In this document: in pieces, positions 36,701-50,900 of the stretch
Numbering within the stretch: position 1 is the first letter of the stretch
Layout of the letters: each line of letters begins with the position of its first letter
From: Niebla homalea
Lineage: Eukaryota > Ascomycota > Lecanoromycetes > Lecanorales > Ramalinaceae
Assembly: GCA_019925105.1 (NCBI GenBank)
Contig: JAHGAU010000005.1
Span: 930,001 to 994,000, forward strand
Length of the DNA stretch: 64,000 bases
Direction of reading: 5' to 3'
Translations under genes and position numbers: made by a program
Notes under the pieces: generated by a model
Databases searched by the model: none
What the model was told of the DNA's origin: nothing
What the model saw: only the letters and a program-made list of their open reading frames with translations

Positions 36701-39544
36701 AAAAAGAAAAAAAAAGAATTATTTAAAAAATTAAATAAATATACTTCCGGGCTATAATATATAACTCAGCGGTTTCCTTTTATAATATTTAAAAGCTAAT
36801 AAAATATAATAAAAAATAAAATGAAAAACTTAAATTTATTCTTAAGTTTTTACCCTTAAAAAGATTAAATAATATAATAATAAATATTTTTAACGGTAAA
36901 ATTAAAGCTCTTAAAGGGGCATTCTTTCCCCCGTTATCGGAAGTTAACTTAATAAATATTAATAATACGGTATATCCTAAATTAATAATAATAAGTAAAA
37001 TAATAACCCAGGAAATAATAATTAAAACGATTAATAAACCGAAAAAGAATAAAGCCCCCGGACTTAATAATATATTAAATAAATTCCTATTTATAATAAC
37101 GTCGTTATTTAAAAAGGTTTTTATTTATTTATTTTAAGCTTATTTCGATATAAGATATTACCCCCGTAAATTTAAAAAGGTTAAAATAATTATCCTTAAG
37201 AAGCCGGTTAAGTCAGATTACTTAAAGGTAAAGTTATATAGACTTATAATATTCCTTTATACGCTAAAAAAGGCTTTAAAAACGGTAATTATAAAGATTT
37301 TAAGTAATTACGTAAAAAAGTATAGGCTATTCTTTAATTAATAAATAAAAAGAAGAAGAAAACGGTTAATAGAAACGGCTTTTAAAGGCTTAATTAATAA
37401 TATATATACGGTATAAAATTATAAAAAGAAATATATTATAAGTCTTTTTTCTTTAAATATTATAAGGGTATTTAATAAAGTAAATTATTAAAGGTTATTA
37501 TATAATTTACGGAAAAAAGGGTTTTTATTTTTTTTATAAATTAAATAGAAAGTTTCTTAAGTAACCGAGCAATATTAATTAACCTAAGATAAAAGATAAA
37601 TACGATAAAATACATAATAATAAGGATTCCTTAAGGGTTATTTATCTTTTTAATTTTATTCTTATTTTTTAACGGCCTACTTATTAAAGACTTAATAAAG
37701 CTAAAATAAAAAATTTAAATAAAAAACTTTATTAACGATATTTACCTTTTAGCTTATAATACGTTTATTTATATAAATTATTTAAAATTAAAATAAATTT
37801 ATAAAATCTATTTATAATAAATAAAAATATATAAGGTTTAATTCGCCCCATATAAATATAAGCTTATTTATATAATAAAAAGCTTAAAGTTATATAATAT
37901 AATAATTATAATAAACTTAAATAATATAATAATAAAACCGGAAGTTAATATTAAAGTATTTAATTTATAAATTAATAAGAAATTGGATTAAAAGAATTAT
38001 ATAAAAAAGGTTTAAAAAAAGATAATTTCACAAGAAAAAGGCTTTATTTACCTTATAACGTTAACGTAAAAAACTACTTTATAGAAAGCTAGAATTATTT
38101 ATTAAATGGTTATAAAGTTTACGATAATATATACGGTAATTATTTAATACGTACTTAAAGGTACGTTTAAATACAGGAAAAAGCCCGTCTGGTAACTATA
38201 AAAGGTCTAAAACCGATATTTAAAATTAATAAGTAAAGTATATAAAATAACTTCCGTCCCGGTATTGGAATCCGAGGTCTTTATATTATTAATAAAGTTA
38301 ACCTTAAATTAAATAGTTATTTAAATAAAGCTTAAAAAAGGTATAAACTTAATTACGCTAATAAAAAACGAACGTATTTATTAGAACTATAAAAGGCCTT
38401 AAATAAAAAAATATAGAAAAACGGTATTTATTTTTTTTACGGAAGTTAAATTAAAGTAAATTAAAAAAAAGGTCGATTTAACTTACGTTTAAGAAGTTAA
38501 TATAGGAGTATATAAATTTTTATTTAAAGTAAGAACGGCGGAGGAAAAAAAGGTTATAAAGATAAAATTAACGGTAATTACCCTATAAACTATCAAAAGG
38601 TAAATAAAGCGTTAATATAAATATAAAGAATTAATCTTTTAAGGGTAATAATATCCGGCGTTAAATAATAATAAGGTTATTAATAAATATCTCCGGCGTT
38701 ATAAGATTATAAAGAAAAATAATAACGTACTAATAATCCAACTCCGGATAAATAAAAACGGCTTAACCTACTTCCTTTTTATCGTATACGTTAATAATTA
38801 AATTAATGTTAATTATAAGTATAAATAGTGAAAATAGGACGCTATATATATATTAATCTTTTATTTATTATTTAAGGAGCTTAAATTAAGATTAATTAAA
38901 AAAATAAGGATTAACGATTATTACTAAATGCTTATTAATAAAAAGGGTATTAAAACGGCCGCTAAATTTATAATAATTACGGGTTTATTATTATAATTTA
39001 ACTTAATTAAGGAAATAAATAAAATAATTAAAGACTTAATTAAAAAATCTTACTACCGACCCGGGGGTAAAAAACAGCGGCAGAAAAACTATACCTAATA
39101 GGGGGCTAAAAGGGTTATAAATACCGGAGCGGCATAAAAAGTAATATTATATTGGTTAATAAAGTCATATAAACAAAATAATAATAATATATATATTAAT
39201 AAAAATATTTAATAATATAATCGGAATTTTAATATTTTAATATTAAATAGACCCGTAAGGTAACGGAAAAGTAATAGGTTTAAAAATAATTCTTAAATAG
39301 ATTTAATTATAATATTATAGGTTTTCTTTAAAAAGGTATATAAATAAATTCTTATTCTTTAAATGGCCGTAAATATTCTTAACCCTTAAGACGTAAGTAA
39401 AGGCTAAGTAAATACCGGTTTTTATTCTTAACGTTATAGATATCGGGTTTTTTACGGTTATTAATAAAATTAAATGGCCGAGTATTAAGGAACGCCGGAA
39501 TTAGCTTAACTAGATCCGTAGTATAAATTAATCAATCAATCAAT
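33779..39544 (+). mobile_element. RIP-degraded Tad/I-type LINE (LINE-1p)
   Basis: About 5.77 kb. The 5' end (GCGACGAATAACGGGACC, near 33786) matches the inverted 5' region at 53740-53790. The 3' end (GGAACGCCGGAATTAGCTT, then an ATCAATCAATCA tail) matches 47985 onward. Reading through stops, 37020-37750 gives a non-LTR reverse transcriptase: KNKAPGLNNILNKFL, ILKKPVKSDYLKVK, ETAFKGLINNIYTV, SLNIIRVFNKVNYWRLL and a GxPxGxxLS-like region at about 37630. The purine-rich 33.8-36 kb should be ORF1. No functional protein can be made. Confidence 0.82.
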
Positions 39545-39900
39545 AATAATAAGTTTCCGCCATTAAAATTATACTTAAACTTATTACGTGAATTCTATAT
39601 TACCCATCCTAAATTTAATAACGTTATTATTACCCGTTATAATAAACCTCGTATGGCTTTATTGCGATTACCGGCGTTTATTAAAGTAATATTTTTATTA
39701 TCCACCGGCATTCTTTATACCCTCCGTTTTAAGTATAGTTATAACCGCCCCCGTAAAAGTGGGTAAGATTTTAATATAAGAACATAAGATATAAAGAGTA
39801 TAATATATTATTAAGCATTAATACTTATATTTATATATTAGGGTAAGCGATATTATAAATAGTAACCTTTTTTCTTTTAATAACATTTATTATATATATA

Positions 39901-40760
39901 CATAGTATACGGGATACGTAGGAGTATTCATAAGTATAAAATACTTTTATAAGGGGGCGAGCGTGGCGGAATGGCATTTTTAAGTGCAGAAGATAAACTA
40001 TAGAATAATTAAATATTTTAAGGGTAAGGGATAATTTCATTAAGAGCCCTTAAACCCTATCCGGTAAATTACGTAATTAATATAGATAAAATAATAATAA
40101 ATATCTGATGATTTACTGGTACCCGTAATTAACCTTAAATAAGCTTAATTATTACGTAAGGTCAATAAAAAAGGGTTATAGGTATTTAATATTAAAAGGT
40201 TAAAGTTAAAATTAAATAAAGTTAATCCGAAAAACTATATAATAAAATATTTAAGGTAAAATTTAAGTATTAAGAGAAATAAAGTTATATAATTAAAGCC
40301 GTTTCCTTTTAATTAAGCTTAATATTATTATTAAATCTTTATCGCGGATTATAACGTTAAAAAGTAAAAAATTCTTAACGGAAATAATAAATTAAAGATT
40401 TAAAATAATTATTAATCTTAATCGGATTAACGTAAAAACTTAATCGTAATATTAAGGTAAATAATTATAAAAGAGAGGTTTTTATTTAAATTGGGTTAAT
40501 ATTTAGGGTAAATTAAGGTTAAGTTAACCGATTATGGTTTCCTTTTCCCTTTTAAAATTAAAGCGATAAGTTCAAAATAAGTATAAATATTAAAATAACT
40601 ATAACTTAACCATTAATATTATAGAACGCTGAAATTAGCTTAAAGTAGCTAGACTTATATATAAATAAATCAATCAATTAATCAAAATACTTTTATACGT
40701 AGAGGACAGATAATCCTTAGGATCCCATCTGCATTCAGGTAGAATTATTATTCATATGTT
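39901..40760 (+). repeat. Short repeat R140, copy split by SINE-A
   Basis: The left part is 39901-39951 and the right part 40684-40760. They are colinear with 25562-25700 once the SINE and one copy of its target duplication are removed. Confidence 0.7.
39952..40683 (+). mobile_element. SINE-A copy 2 (tRNA-headed, LINE-like tail)
   Basis: A 732-bp copy flanked by the 14-bp duplication AAAATACTTTTATA (39938-39951 and 40684-40697). The box A-like TGGCGGAATGG at 39964-39974 is an exact match to the eukaryotic consensus TRGYNNARNNG. The pre-insertion sequence is preserved at 25590-25615, so this is a directly demonstrable insertion. The tail is AATCAATTAATC. Confidence 0.85.
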
Positions 40761-40899
40761 ATTACACTTTTGGTCCATACACCAACAAAAAAGAAAGATC
40801 GATACTTTAAAATTATATAAAAAGCTATAAGCATAAATAAAAAAAAATTATATCAAAGAATATTATCCTAAATAATTAAGTACGACTTAAAATACTTTA

Positions 40900-42450
40900 A
40901 ATATTATAAACGTATAAAGATATAAATATAAAAGAATTATACGAAATCCCCGTAACGGATTTACTTTTATATAAAGTAACATTAAGATTAAAGATTAAGC
41001 CGTATAAAGTTAGCGTTAAAAAACTATTAAATAATAAAGAGTAATAACTTGAAACGATTATATAATAAGGAATTAAGTTAAATATATATAAAAAATATAT
41101 ATAAATAAATAAACGAATAAGTATATAGAACGTACTTTTAATACTTATAGAGAAAAAAGGTAAAATCGAATTAAGATTTATATTTAATTATTATTTTATA
41201 TATAAATCATTACTTACGTTTTATATAAAGTTAATAAAAAAAGTATATAATTTATTAGGAATTCTATTATATAAATTTTTTTTTTAAGTGGATATAAAGT
41301 ATAAATATTAAATAATAAAAATATACCCCGATAATCGATATTATCTTATTTTTAATATATTAAGTATTAAATAATCATAATTAATAAGGATACCTTAAAG
41401 AATATATACGTCTTTATTTATTTTTATTAAATTTATAAATATTATATTAAGAATTATCCTTAAATTAAACCCGGAATTATTTTTCCTTATCCTTAAAGGG
41501 AAATATAATTTTATTAATTTAATTTTTTACCTTAACGATATCTTTAAAATATACGGGATATAAAAAGAATAATTTATTTTTTTAAGAATTTTTTTTTTTG
41601 GAATTTTATAATTAAAATTAAAGCTATTATTTAATAAATTAAAAATTAATATAATAAAAATTAAAGTATTAAGAAAAGACTATAAAGTAAAAGAATGTAT
41701 ATATAAATTAAACCTAAAAAGTATAAAAATATATTTAATCAACTTATATTATAAAATATAAAAAACATTAAAGGATTCTTAAGTACCGTCGGTATGATAA
41801 GAAAATGGATTAAGGGCTTTACGGAAATAATTCGCCCGTTTACCCGTTTAACTGGAAATATAAAGTAAAGATAAAAAAAGTTAAAAGATATATTATTCTA
41901 GCTTATATAAAATATGGTGACGGGGGCTAAAACTTTATTTAAATAAAACCCGAAAATATTAATTTATATATATACCGATACTTTAAAATATAAAATTGGA
42001 TATTATATTATTTAAGTTTAAAACGGTTATACCGTTTTACTTATTTATAACTTATATATAATAAATAAAACGGAGTATAATTATAATATTTATAAGTAAG
42101 AATTAATAATTATTATTACGTTTAAAAAAAGTTCTTTTATATATTAAATATAAAAGAAATATTAATTATATATACGGATTATAAATTATTTACGGGGTTT
42201 ATAAATATAAATTATTATAAAGATATCTTTATAAAATAAATAAATAAGTTAAAAAGGCTATATATTAAAATTAAATATGTTAAAGGAGAAATTAATAAAA
42301 CGGCGGATAATTGATTAAGGGTCCTATTTAATAACTTAAATTATATATTTAATAAAGTAATAAAGAAAATAGCCTTTAAAGTATAAAAGAATAAAAATAA
42401 TACGATATAATTCTAAAAAAGTAATAAAGAAGGATATTATATTGTATTAA
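40900..42450 (+). mobile_element. RIP-degraded Ty3/gypsy pol relic (gypsy-3)
   Basis: Read through stops on the plus strand, this gives a reverse transcriptase (LILIEKKGKIELRF, then FYLNDIF at the YxDD position near 41530), a connection region (LSTVGMIRKWIKGF then RPFTRLTGNIK near 41770-41860), and RNase H ending in YVKGE.NKTAD near 42270-42315. It is a different lineage from gypsy-1 by its spacing and motifs. I find no integrase after it, so it is truncated or was cut by later insertions. Confidence 0.7.
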
Positions 42451-42882
42451 AAAAGCTCTTTAAAAAAGCGAAAAAGGATAAAATTAATATTTATAATAAT
42501 ATATAAATTATAATATAATAGTTAAAGGGCTAATTAACTTAAAACGTAAAGGAAAAGTCAACGGAAAAAAGCGTAAATAAGAGGGAAAAAATAAATATAA
42601 AAGAATTATAATTATAAGGGATAATCGATAATAAGCCAGTAAGGATATATAGTATAAAATTAAATAATAATTATAAAATAAAACATATATAAATCGATTA
42701 TAAACTTATAAAGGTATTAAAATTTAAGGAATTACTTTATTATAAAGACGATAATTAATATATTAATATTATTAAATACCTTAAAATAAAAGTAAGGTTA
42801 AAAAAGAAAAATATAATTTAATAAATTAAATTTAATAAGTAACTTATAAACTAGAAATTTAATTTAATTACTAATAAATTTA

Positions 42883-43237
42883 TTAGACTGACTCCGCTGG
42901 CGACATGCCGGCGGGACTAGTAAAGGTAGGTGTAGAAGACGTAACGTTACGGTCTGGATACTTAAGTATTACTTTAATAAGTAAATTGGTAATAAGATTA
43001 ATTCTTAAGGAACTTAGAAAGAACTAGGGCATAACCTTTACTTAAAGTAAAGGTAATAATTACCCTGCTTTACGCCTATTAAACTATAACTTATAAATAA
43101 CCTATATTAAAACTATTATTAAAGCCTTTTACTAAGGCCTTTTATTAAAGTTTAACGGTTTACTTTAACGTAATAATATAACGTATTATTATAACGCCGG
43201 CGTAAAAATAACGTTAATTATTAATAATTATCTCCCT
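42883..43237 (+). repeat. Hairpin-headed repeat, copy B
   Basis: Colinear with 732-1062 (TTAGACTGACTCCGCTGGCG, then GTAACGTTACGGTCTGGATAC). In the hairpin loop and stem, GGCACG has become GACATG, a RIP-type change on both strands. It lies just downstream of the gypsy-3 relic. Confidence 0.72.
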
Positions 43238-43239
43238 TT

Positions 43240-45430
43240 TTATACGTTAATCTTTAAAATATAAAGAAATATATTTAAGAAGTTAACGTAAAGCCGGTTA
43301 AGTATAAGGTTTATTAAAAACCTATTATTAAACCTAATAAAAAAAAAGTAAAGGGAAAAGAGTCCTTAAATATATACGTAAATATAATAATATTTATCCA
43401 ATAATAATATAATAAAAACATTTTATATAAATAAATAATTAATATAACTTATAGAGCTTATTAAAAACCCTTTTATAAAACTTAATAAAAAAAAATAAAA
43501 AAAGAATTTCTATAATATTAATTAATAATTACTTAAGGCTTTACTATTAATTTATTACGTTATAATAAAAATATACGTTACCGTAAAAACGGTATATAAT
43601 TATAATAAGGTTTTTATTTTATTTTAAAATTTTTCTCTTTTCTTCTTAATAATTTTAATTACTTTTATAAGTATAATATATTAAGGGTTTATATAAGTAT
43701 TTATAAGTTAATATATATATAATTATATATTTTGATTATCTATATTATTATTATAATAAATAATATTAATATTCTATAAATATTTTATTTACACTGGTAA
43801 TCCGCTTATTTTTATTTATTAATAAAATATATAAATTTACTTTAATCTTTAAATAATATAACGTATATATAAGAATATATCGTTAATATAAACGTAAATA
43901 TAATATTAATAATATATATAATAATATTTTATTTAATTTATTTCTTATAAAATAAACTTTTATATTAATAAGGTTTTTTATTTTACCGTAAATATCGTAA
44001 TAAATAATATTTTTCCCGTTATTTTCCTATAAGTATCCTTAACGTTATTAAACCGTTATTATTTTAATATATATATAATTTTTAAATTAATTATAATTTT
44101 AAATAACTTAATAAATATATAAGTATTAATTAATTAATATATAATTTATTAAAATATAAGCTTAATACGTATAAAAAGGTAATAAAATCCTTTAAAATTT
44201 TAAAGTTTTCCGGTTAAATATTAATTAAACGTTAATTACCGTTAATTAAGCGGAATATATATTTTATTAAGTTATTTTAAAAATTAAAAGGGAAATATCG
44301 GTCCTTTAAATTAAAAAAAAAACGTTTATTATTTACGTTAAAACGGCAGAAAAAAAGTTATTTAATTTAAAAAGTAAATAAATAAATTATAATTTAATAA
44401 CGTAATAATAATATTAACGTTTAATAATTAAATCGGCTTAATACGGAAAGTTTAAGCCCTTTATAAAAATTAATTTTATTAAGGAGTCACTTTTTATTTT
44501 TTAATCTTATATTTAAGGTAAAGAAAAAAAAATTTAAGCTTATAATATCCGGTAACTTAAAAAATAAAAAGAAAGAGTCAGATATAGGCTTTAACTTATT
44601 TAAAGAAAAGGAAAAAAAGGTTATATTTTCTTTAATAACGTTATTAAAAAGTTAATTTTAACTTTTAAAAATAATACCTTAAAATTAAGTTAAAGAGCCC
44701 CTCCGGTAAATAATATTAAAGAAAAACCTTTAATTAAGGTAAAAAGGAAAACGGAAAAAAAAAGGAAAAAAAAGATAAAGAAAATATAATACCCTTATAT
44801 TTATCCTTAATTTTATTAACTTATTTATAAAAAAAGAAAGCCCATATTAATATAAAATTATAGATTATTTTTTTATTTTTATATATTAATATTATTAAAG
44901 TTTAATATTAAACGTTTAAAATTAATAACGTTAAACGTTAAGTACTTATAGTTTATATATTATTAGAAGTAAAATAATAAATAATATTATAAAAGTTATT
45001 AAAACGTTAATATAACCTTAATAAATATATTTATTGATTTTTTATTATTTTAATAACTTTATTTACTTAATATTTTTAACTTAATAATACGTTAAATATT
45101 TATAATTTAACGTTTACGTTTCTTTACCTTTAATATTATTGTAATTATTATTAAAATTACTTTTATTAATTATAGTATTATAATAAAGATAATTATTTCT
45201 ATAACGTTGGCTTATTTACGCGTATAATACTTATAATAAGTAAAGTTATTAATTAAAGCTTAAACTCCAATAATTTTATAAAAAGATAACGTATAAAAAC
45301 TAAATAATTATAGTATTAATTATATATATAATTATTAACTATATATATAATTTCCGTTATCGTAACGTTATAGTTTTATTTACGTTTCCTTTTATTTTAT
45401 ATTATTTTATTATATTATTCCCGTAATTCC
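43240..45430. repeat. RIP-degraded repeat DNA, unassigned
   Basis: About 2.2 kb of AT-rich sequence. It may include the 3' end and LTR of gypsy-2, which reads on the minus strand from 47.98 kb downwards, but I could not find terminal repeats. Confidence 0.45.
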
Positions 45431-47984
45431 TAAGAGTACTTTAAGTTTATTTTTAGTATTTATTGGTTATATTTAAGGCCTTAATTAATTTATTTAATTT
45501 AATATTAAATACCCTTTTTACTTTTAATTTTATTAATAATTTCTTTAATTTTTATTTTTTTTTCATTATTAATTAATTTAAGTATTTATATTATAGTTTC
45601 CGCCGTTTAATTACCGGCGTAAATATAATAAGGCTTTAAAAAAGAAATATAAATTTAATAAATAATAAGGAAAAATAGATAATACGTTTACGTCCTAATT
45701 TTATTATTAATTTTAAAGGGTTTTATAAATTAAAACGTAAGCTTTTTATTTAATTACTTTAATTTAAGGTTTTTAATATTTAATATTATTAAATTATTAA
45801 CATTATATAACTTTAATTTATATTTCTTATTATACGTTTTTTAAGTTAATTTAATAATATAACGTTATTAATCCGTTAATATTAATTATATTTTATATAA
45901 TATTTTAACTTTATTTTTTATTATGAATATTTTTTTTTATAAGTTTATCTTTAAGTTTAAAATAAATATTTAAATTATAATTATATATCGCTATAAAAGG
46001 GCTATAGTTTAAAGTTAAGTATTCTAAGTTTATATAAGTAAATTTAATTAAAGGGAATAACCCTATTTAATTTATTTATTCGGAATTAATAAAGGTCCTT
46101 AAATATTATTTAAAGTTTTAATTTTAATACTTTATTTAATTATCCGTTTATAGGTAAAAAGCGGTACTTAATTTATATTTTATTTTTACGTAATAATATA
46201 TTAAACCTTAGAATTTATTAATAAATAAAGACTTTCAATTAATTACGATTTTAGCCGATATATTATACCGTAATACGATTTCTTTAAAGAAAAGGTTTAT
46301 TAATATAGCAATATCGATTTATTTTATAATAAAAAGGTATTTATATATTTTTATATATTTATCTATAATTATTAAAATTGAATTATAAACGTTATTTTTA
46401 ATTTTATTCACGAATAAATTAATAATAAAGTCTATATTAAGTTCTTTTTAAGGTACGGCCGGTTAAGGGAATAAAGTAAGCTTACCGTAAAGGCGGTAAT
46501 GCGGTACTTTAATCCTTTAATAAATATCGTACGTTTTAATATAATTATTAATTTAAGCCTTTAAGCCGTCTTAATAATATTTATAAGTTAAAAGCTTATA
46601 CGTTTTTTTAACTTTAAAGTAACCCGTTAATAAGTTATTATAATATTTATTAATCAGTTTTTCTTTAACCGTTTTATCCCGGGGGATATATATACGGTTT
46701 TTATAGGTTATAAGGTTATTAAGATTAAGTTTTTAAGTATTATTATAAACTTAATAAAAATATATTAACGTTATATTATCGTCCTTAATTTTATATATAA
46801 ACGTATCGTTAACTTATAAATCCTTAATAAGTAATTTAATCGGCCTGGATTTTTTATAAGGTTTTTTAAGTAATTATTAAATCTCTTTTTACGAGATAAT
46901 AACTTAAATACCTTTTAAAGTAAGTAATAATTAATAATTAATAGCTATTATCTACTAGCGTTTTATTAATTTATTGGATTAAAGTATAAATTTATTCTAT
47001 AAAGTAAATAATAAAATAATATTAAAAAATAAAACTCTTTTATAGTTTAAACGTTTTAATAAAGGATTAATAAGGTTTATTTTATTTTAATAATAAAATA
47101 TTTTAAAATTATAATTAATAAGTTTTAAAACTTATTTAATTTAGTACGGGCTTAACGCCGGCTATTTTATAAACCTTTAAAGGTTATTATAATTTATTTA
47201 TATTTAAATAGCTTTAAGGCTCCCTTCTAAGTAATACCGTTATTACTTAAACGTTATAACGATAATAAGGAGCTTTTAATTATACGTCTTATAATTCTAT
47301 TTAATAAGGGCTATTTTTCTGGATTAATACGTAATTAAGCGTTAATAACCCTTTTCGAACTATTAAGATAAGATATTTATAATAATAAAATTGGATATAT
47401 CGGTTTTTATTCGTATTTTACGTTTTAAGTTAAAATAACGGAGTAATAACGCGTTAATAAATATTTTACGGAGCCGGCGGAACGCCGTATTAACCGCATT
47501 ATTTTACTTTAACGGGTTAATTTTCTTCCCTTCTTTATTATTTTTAAGTAAATTAATTAAAAGCTTAATTATCCTTAAATATTTATAAATAAAACGATAA
47601 TAAAAATTTATAAAGTTTAAAAAGACTTATATTTTCCGGTAACTTTTCAGGGTAAGTTAATCCTTAATAATTTAAATACGTTTTTAATCTATTTAAATCC
47701 CTTTAATAGAAATAATAAACCTTAAGAACTTTATTTAAATAATATTAAATTAATACTTTTTAAGATTAACGTAAAGTTAAATTAATAAAATTATTTAAAG
47801 ATTTATTAAATATAACGTTAATAATCCGCCGGATTCTTATTAAATATTAAAATATTATTTAAATAAATTATATAAATTATATTAATAAAATTAATAAAAA
47901 TATAATTAATATAAGCTTAAAAGGTTATTAAAGTATTAATTAACTTAAACGGTATAATAAAATACTTAAAGTAATTATAATATA
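45430..47984 (-). mobile_element. RIP-degraded Ty3/gypsy chromovirus-type relic (gypsy-2), cut by a LINE
   Basis: On the minus strand, in order: the C-terminal half of a reverse transcriptase (47980-47600, YLNNILIFNKNPADYW); RNase H (47480-46980, DISNFIIINILS, KLLIIV, YLEGSLKAI); the integrase zinc region (46700-46490, LTGYFKVKKTYKLL, YYWDGLK, YDIYQRIKVPHYRLYGKL); the integrase core (46450-46100, IDFIINLF, ILIIIDKYIKM, INWKSLFINKF); and a chromodomain-like tail near 45600-45440 (EKKIKIKEIINKIKSKKGI). The reverse transcriptase stops abruptly at the LINE tail at 47985, and its N-terminal half is not found beyond the LINE. Confidence 0.8.
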
Positions 47985-50900
47985 TATTGATTGATTAATT
48001 GATTGATTTATATTACCGGTCTAGCTAAGCTAATTCCGGCGTTCCTTAATACACGGCCTTTTAACCTTATTAATAACCGTAAAAACCTGATACTTATAAC
48101 GTTAAAATAAAAACCGGCGTTTACCAGGTTTCTACCCTTTATCCCTTAAAGTAAAGAATATTAATAGTCGTTTAAAGAATAGTAATTTATTTATATACTT
48201 TTTATATTTTAATTCCCTTAAGAAAATCCGTAATATTATAACCGTATCCTTATAAAGGCTATCTTTAAACTCGTTATTTTTCCGTTCCTTTATATATTTA
48301 TATTACCTTAATCTTATATAATACTTTTAAATATCCTTATTAATATTTACGTATTTAATATATACCCCTTTTATATTATTATCGCCGTTAATTCTTTTAA
48401 AGACTTTTAATAAGCGTTTATTAATATATCCTTATAATTATAAAAAATACTTTCCGGTTTATATAATTAATATAATTGGTTTCCGCTCCTCTTTTTCTTC
48501 CTTAATTGGTAATGGGCCTTTTTTATAAGGTTTTTAATAACCTTATTTATCTTTATAATAAGGTTAAACTATAATAATAATCCGATAAATATTATAAACT
48601 TAATAATTACCCGGATACTTTACTTTATAAATAATATTTAATAATAATTACAAGTATTAACTTTTATAATAAATCTTAATTTAATTTTTATAAATAAAAA
48701 ATAAAAAATAAGGACGTATACGGTATCTTATTTTTTTTATCCGTATTTATATTTAACGTTTATTTAATTTCCGGTATATATAGTAAATAGGAAATAAGTA
48801 AAACCGTTTTTACCCGTTTAAAGTTAAATTATTAATATATTATTACTTTTCCTTATAATATTATAACGGTAAAGATATTTATTAATAATCTTTTTATTAT
48901 TAAAAATTAAATAATAATAACTTTAAGATATAAAGTTTTTATATTTCTATTAATATTTAATCTATTTTATTATAATTTATAAAATAATCGTTATAGTTTT
49001 CATTCTTTAAATCCTTTTAATCTTAATTTCTTTTATACTTAACGGGAATTTATATCCGTTTAAGTTAACCTCCGGGATATTAATAAAATTAACTTTTTTC
49101 TTTATTTATTTTTATTTTATTTTAATAAAAAAGAAAATAAATATCTTTAATTTATTCTTTTTAACTTTAAATTTATTAAGATTCTGGCGGATCCGCCCGT
49201 TTCCTATTATTATAATTAAATATATATATCTTTTTAATTTTATTTAAGTAATTATTTAATTTAATAAAACCTTAATTAACGGTATAAAGACTTTAAACTT
49301 TAATATTAAGATAAAGGTTATTTTATAAATATTATTAATTACTTTTAAATACCGATTCTAGACTTTCTATAATATTTAAATAAGCTTTTTCCTATATCCC
49401 GGAATACTTTTAAGTATATATTAAATAGTTATAATATATATTATAACTGGCTTTATTATAATTTAATAAATAATCCGGGTTTTTTATAACGTAACTCTTT
49501 ATATTAATATAGTAAGATAAGTAAAACCTTTTTTTTATAAAATTATTTTCTTTTAGACTTTTCTTATATAATCTTTTTAATTAAACTTCTTATTTACTTA
49601 AAGGTTAAGGACTTTAATATTAGCTTCCGGCTTTACCGTAACTTTACTTAAATTTATTATAATTATTATATTATATAATTTCGGGCTCTTAATTATATAA
49701 ATAAATTTATACTTATATAACGTAAATTAAGCCTTATAAATTCTTACTTATTAAAAATAGACTTTATAGGCCTATTTTAATTTTAAATAATTTATATATA
49801 TAAAAATATTATAAATTAAAAGGTAAATATTATTAATAAAGCCTCCAATTTAAACCTTTTATCTTAACTTAATAAGCTTTTTAATTAATAAATCATTAAA
49901 AAATAAAAATAATATAAAAGAAATAAGCGATTTTTAAGGAATCCCCGTTATAACGGGCTTTATTAAGCTTATTTTTTATTTTAAGTTAATTAATATAATT
50001 TAATTACTTAAGAAACTTTTCGTTTATTTAATTAAGAAAAATAATATCCTTTTCTTTTTTAAGTTATATAATAACCTTTAATAATTTATTTTATTAAAAA
50101 TATTTATAATATTAAAAAAAAGAAGACTTATAATATACTTTTTCCTATAACCTTATACCGTATATATGCCGTTAATTAATCCTTTAAAAGTTATTTTTAT
50201 TAATTAATTTTTCCTTATTCTTATTTATTAATCGGGGAGAAGTCCGTAATTTTTTATATAATCGTTAAAGATCTTTATTATTACCGTTTTTAAGGCTTTC
50301 CTTAGCGTATATAGGAGTATAATAGGTTTATAAGATTTTACCTTAAAGTAATCCGGCTTATTAAACTTCTTAAGGATAATCGTTTTTATTTCTTTAAATT
50401 TACGTAAATAGTAATTAACGTTAAAATATACTTAAAAAAGGTAAATAAGAACCTTTTTAAAAAACAAAATTATTATTATTAAGAATTTATTAAGAATCCT
50501 ATTTAATCCCGGGGCTTTATTCTTCTTTAATTTATTAATTACTTTAATTATTATATTTTATTTTATTATTTTATTTACCAATATAAGGTCAGGATATAAA
50601 ACGTTATTAATATTATTTAAATTAATTTTTAACGGAAAAAAGAAAAATATTTCTTTAAGGATTTTAATCTTATTATTAAAGGTATTAATTAATATATTAT
50701 TAAGTCTTTTAAGGGGCGGGAATTTAAGGATAATCTTTGATTTCTTATTTTATTTTTTATTATATTTTATTAACTTTTAAATATTATAAAATAAGACCGT
50801 TAAGTTATATATTATAGATTAAAAGTATATTTATTTAATCTTCTTAATAATCTTTTCCTTTTTTTTTTAAGTAACCCTTAATTAATTAAGTATTTTTTAA

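Noticed and set aside
39831..40040. A 69-codon minus-strand frame within the AT-rich island.
   Set aside because: It overlaps the split R140 repeat and the SINE head, opens in RIP-degraded DNA and has no domain; chance.
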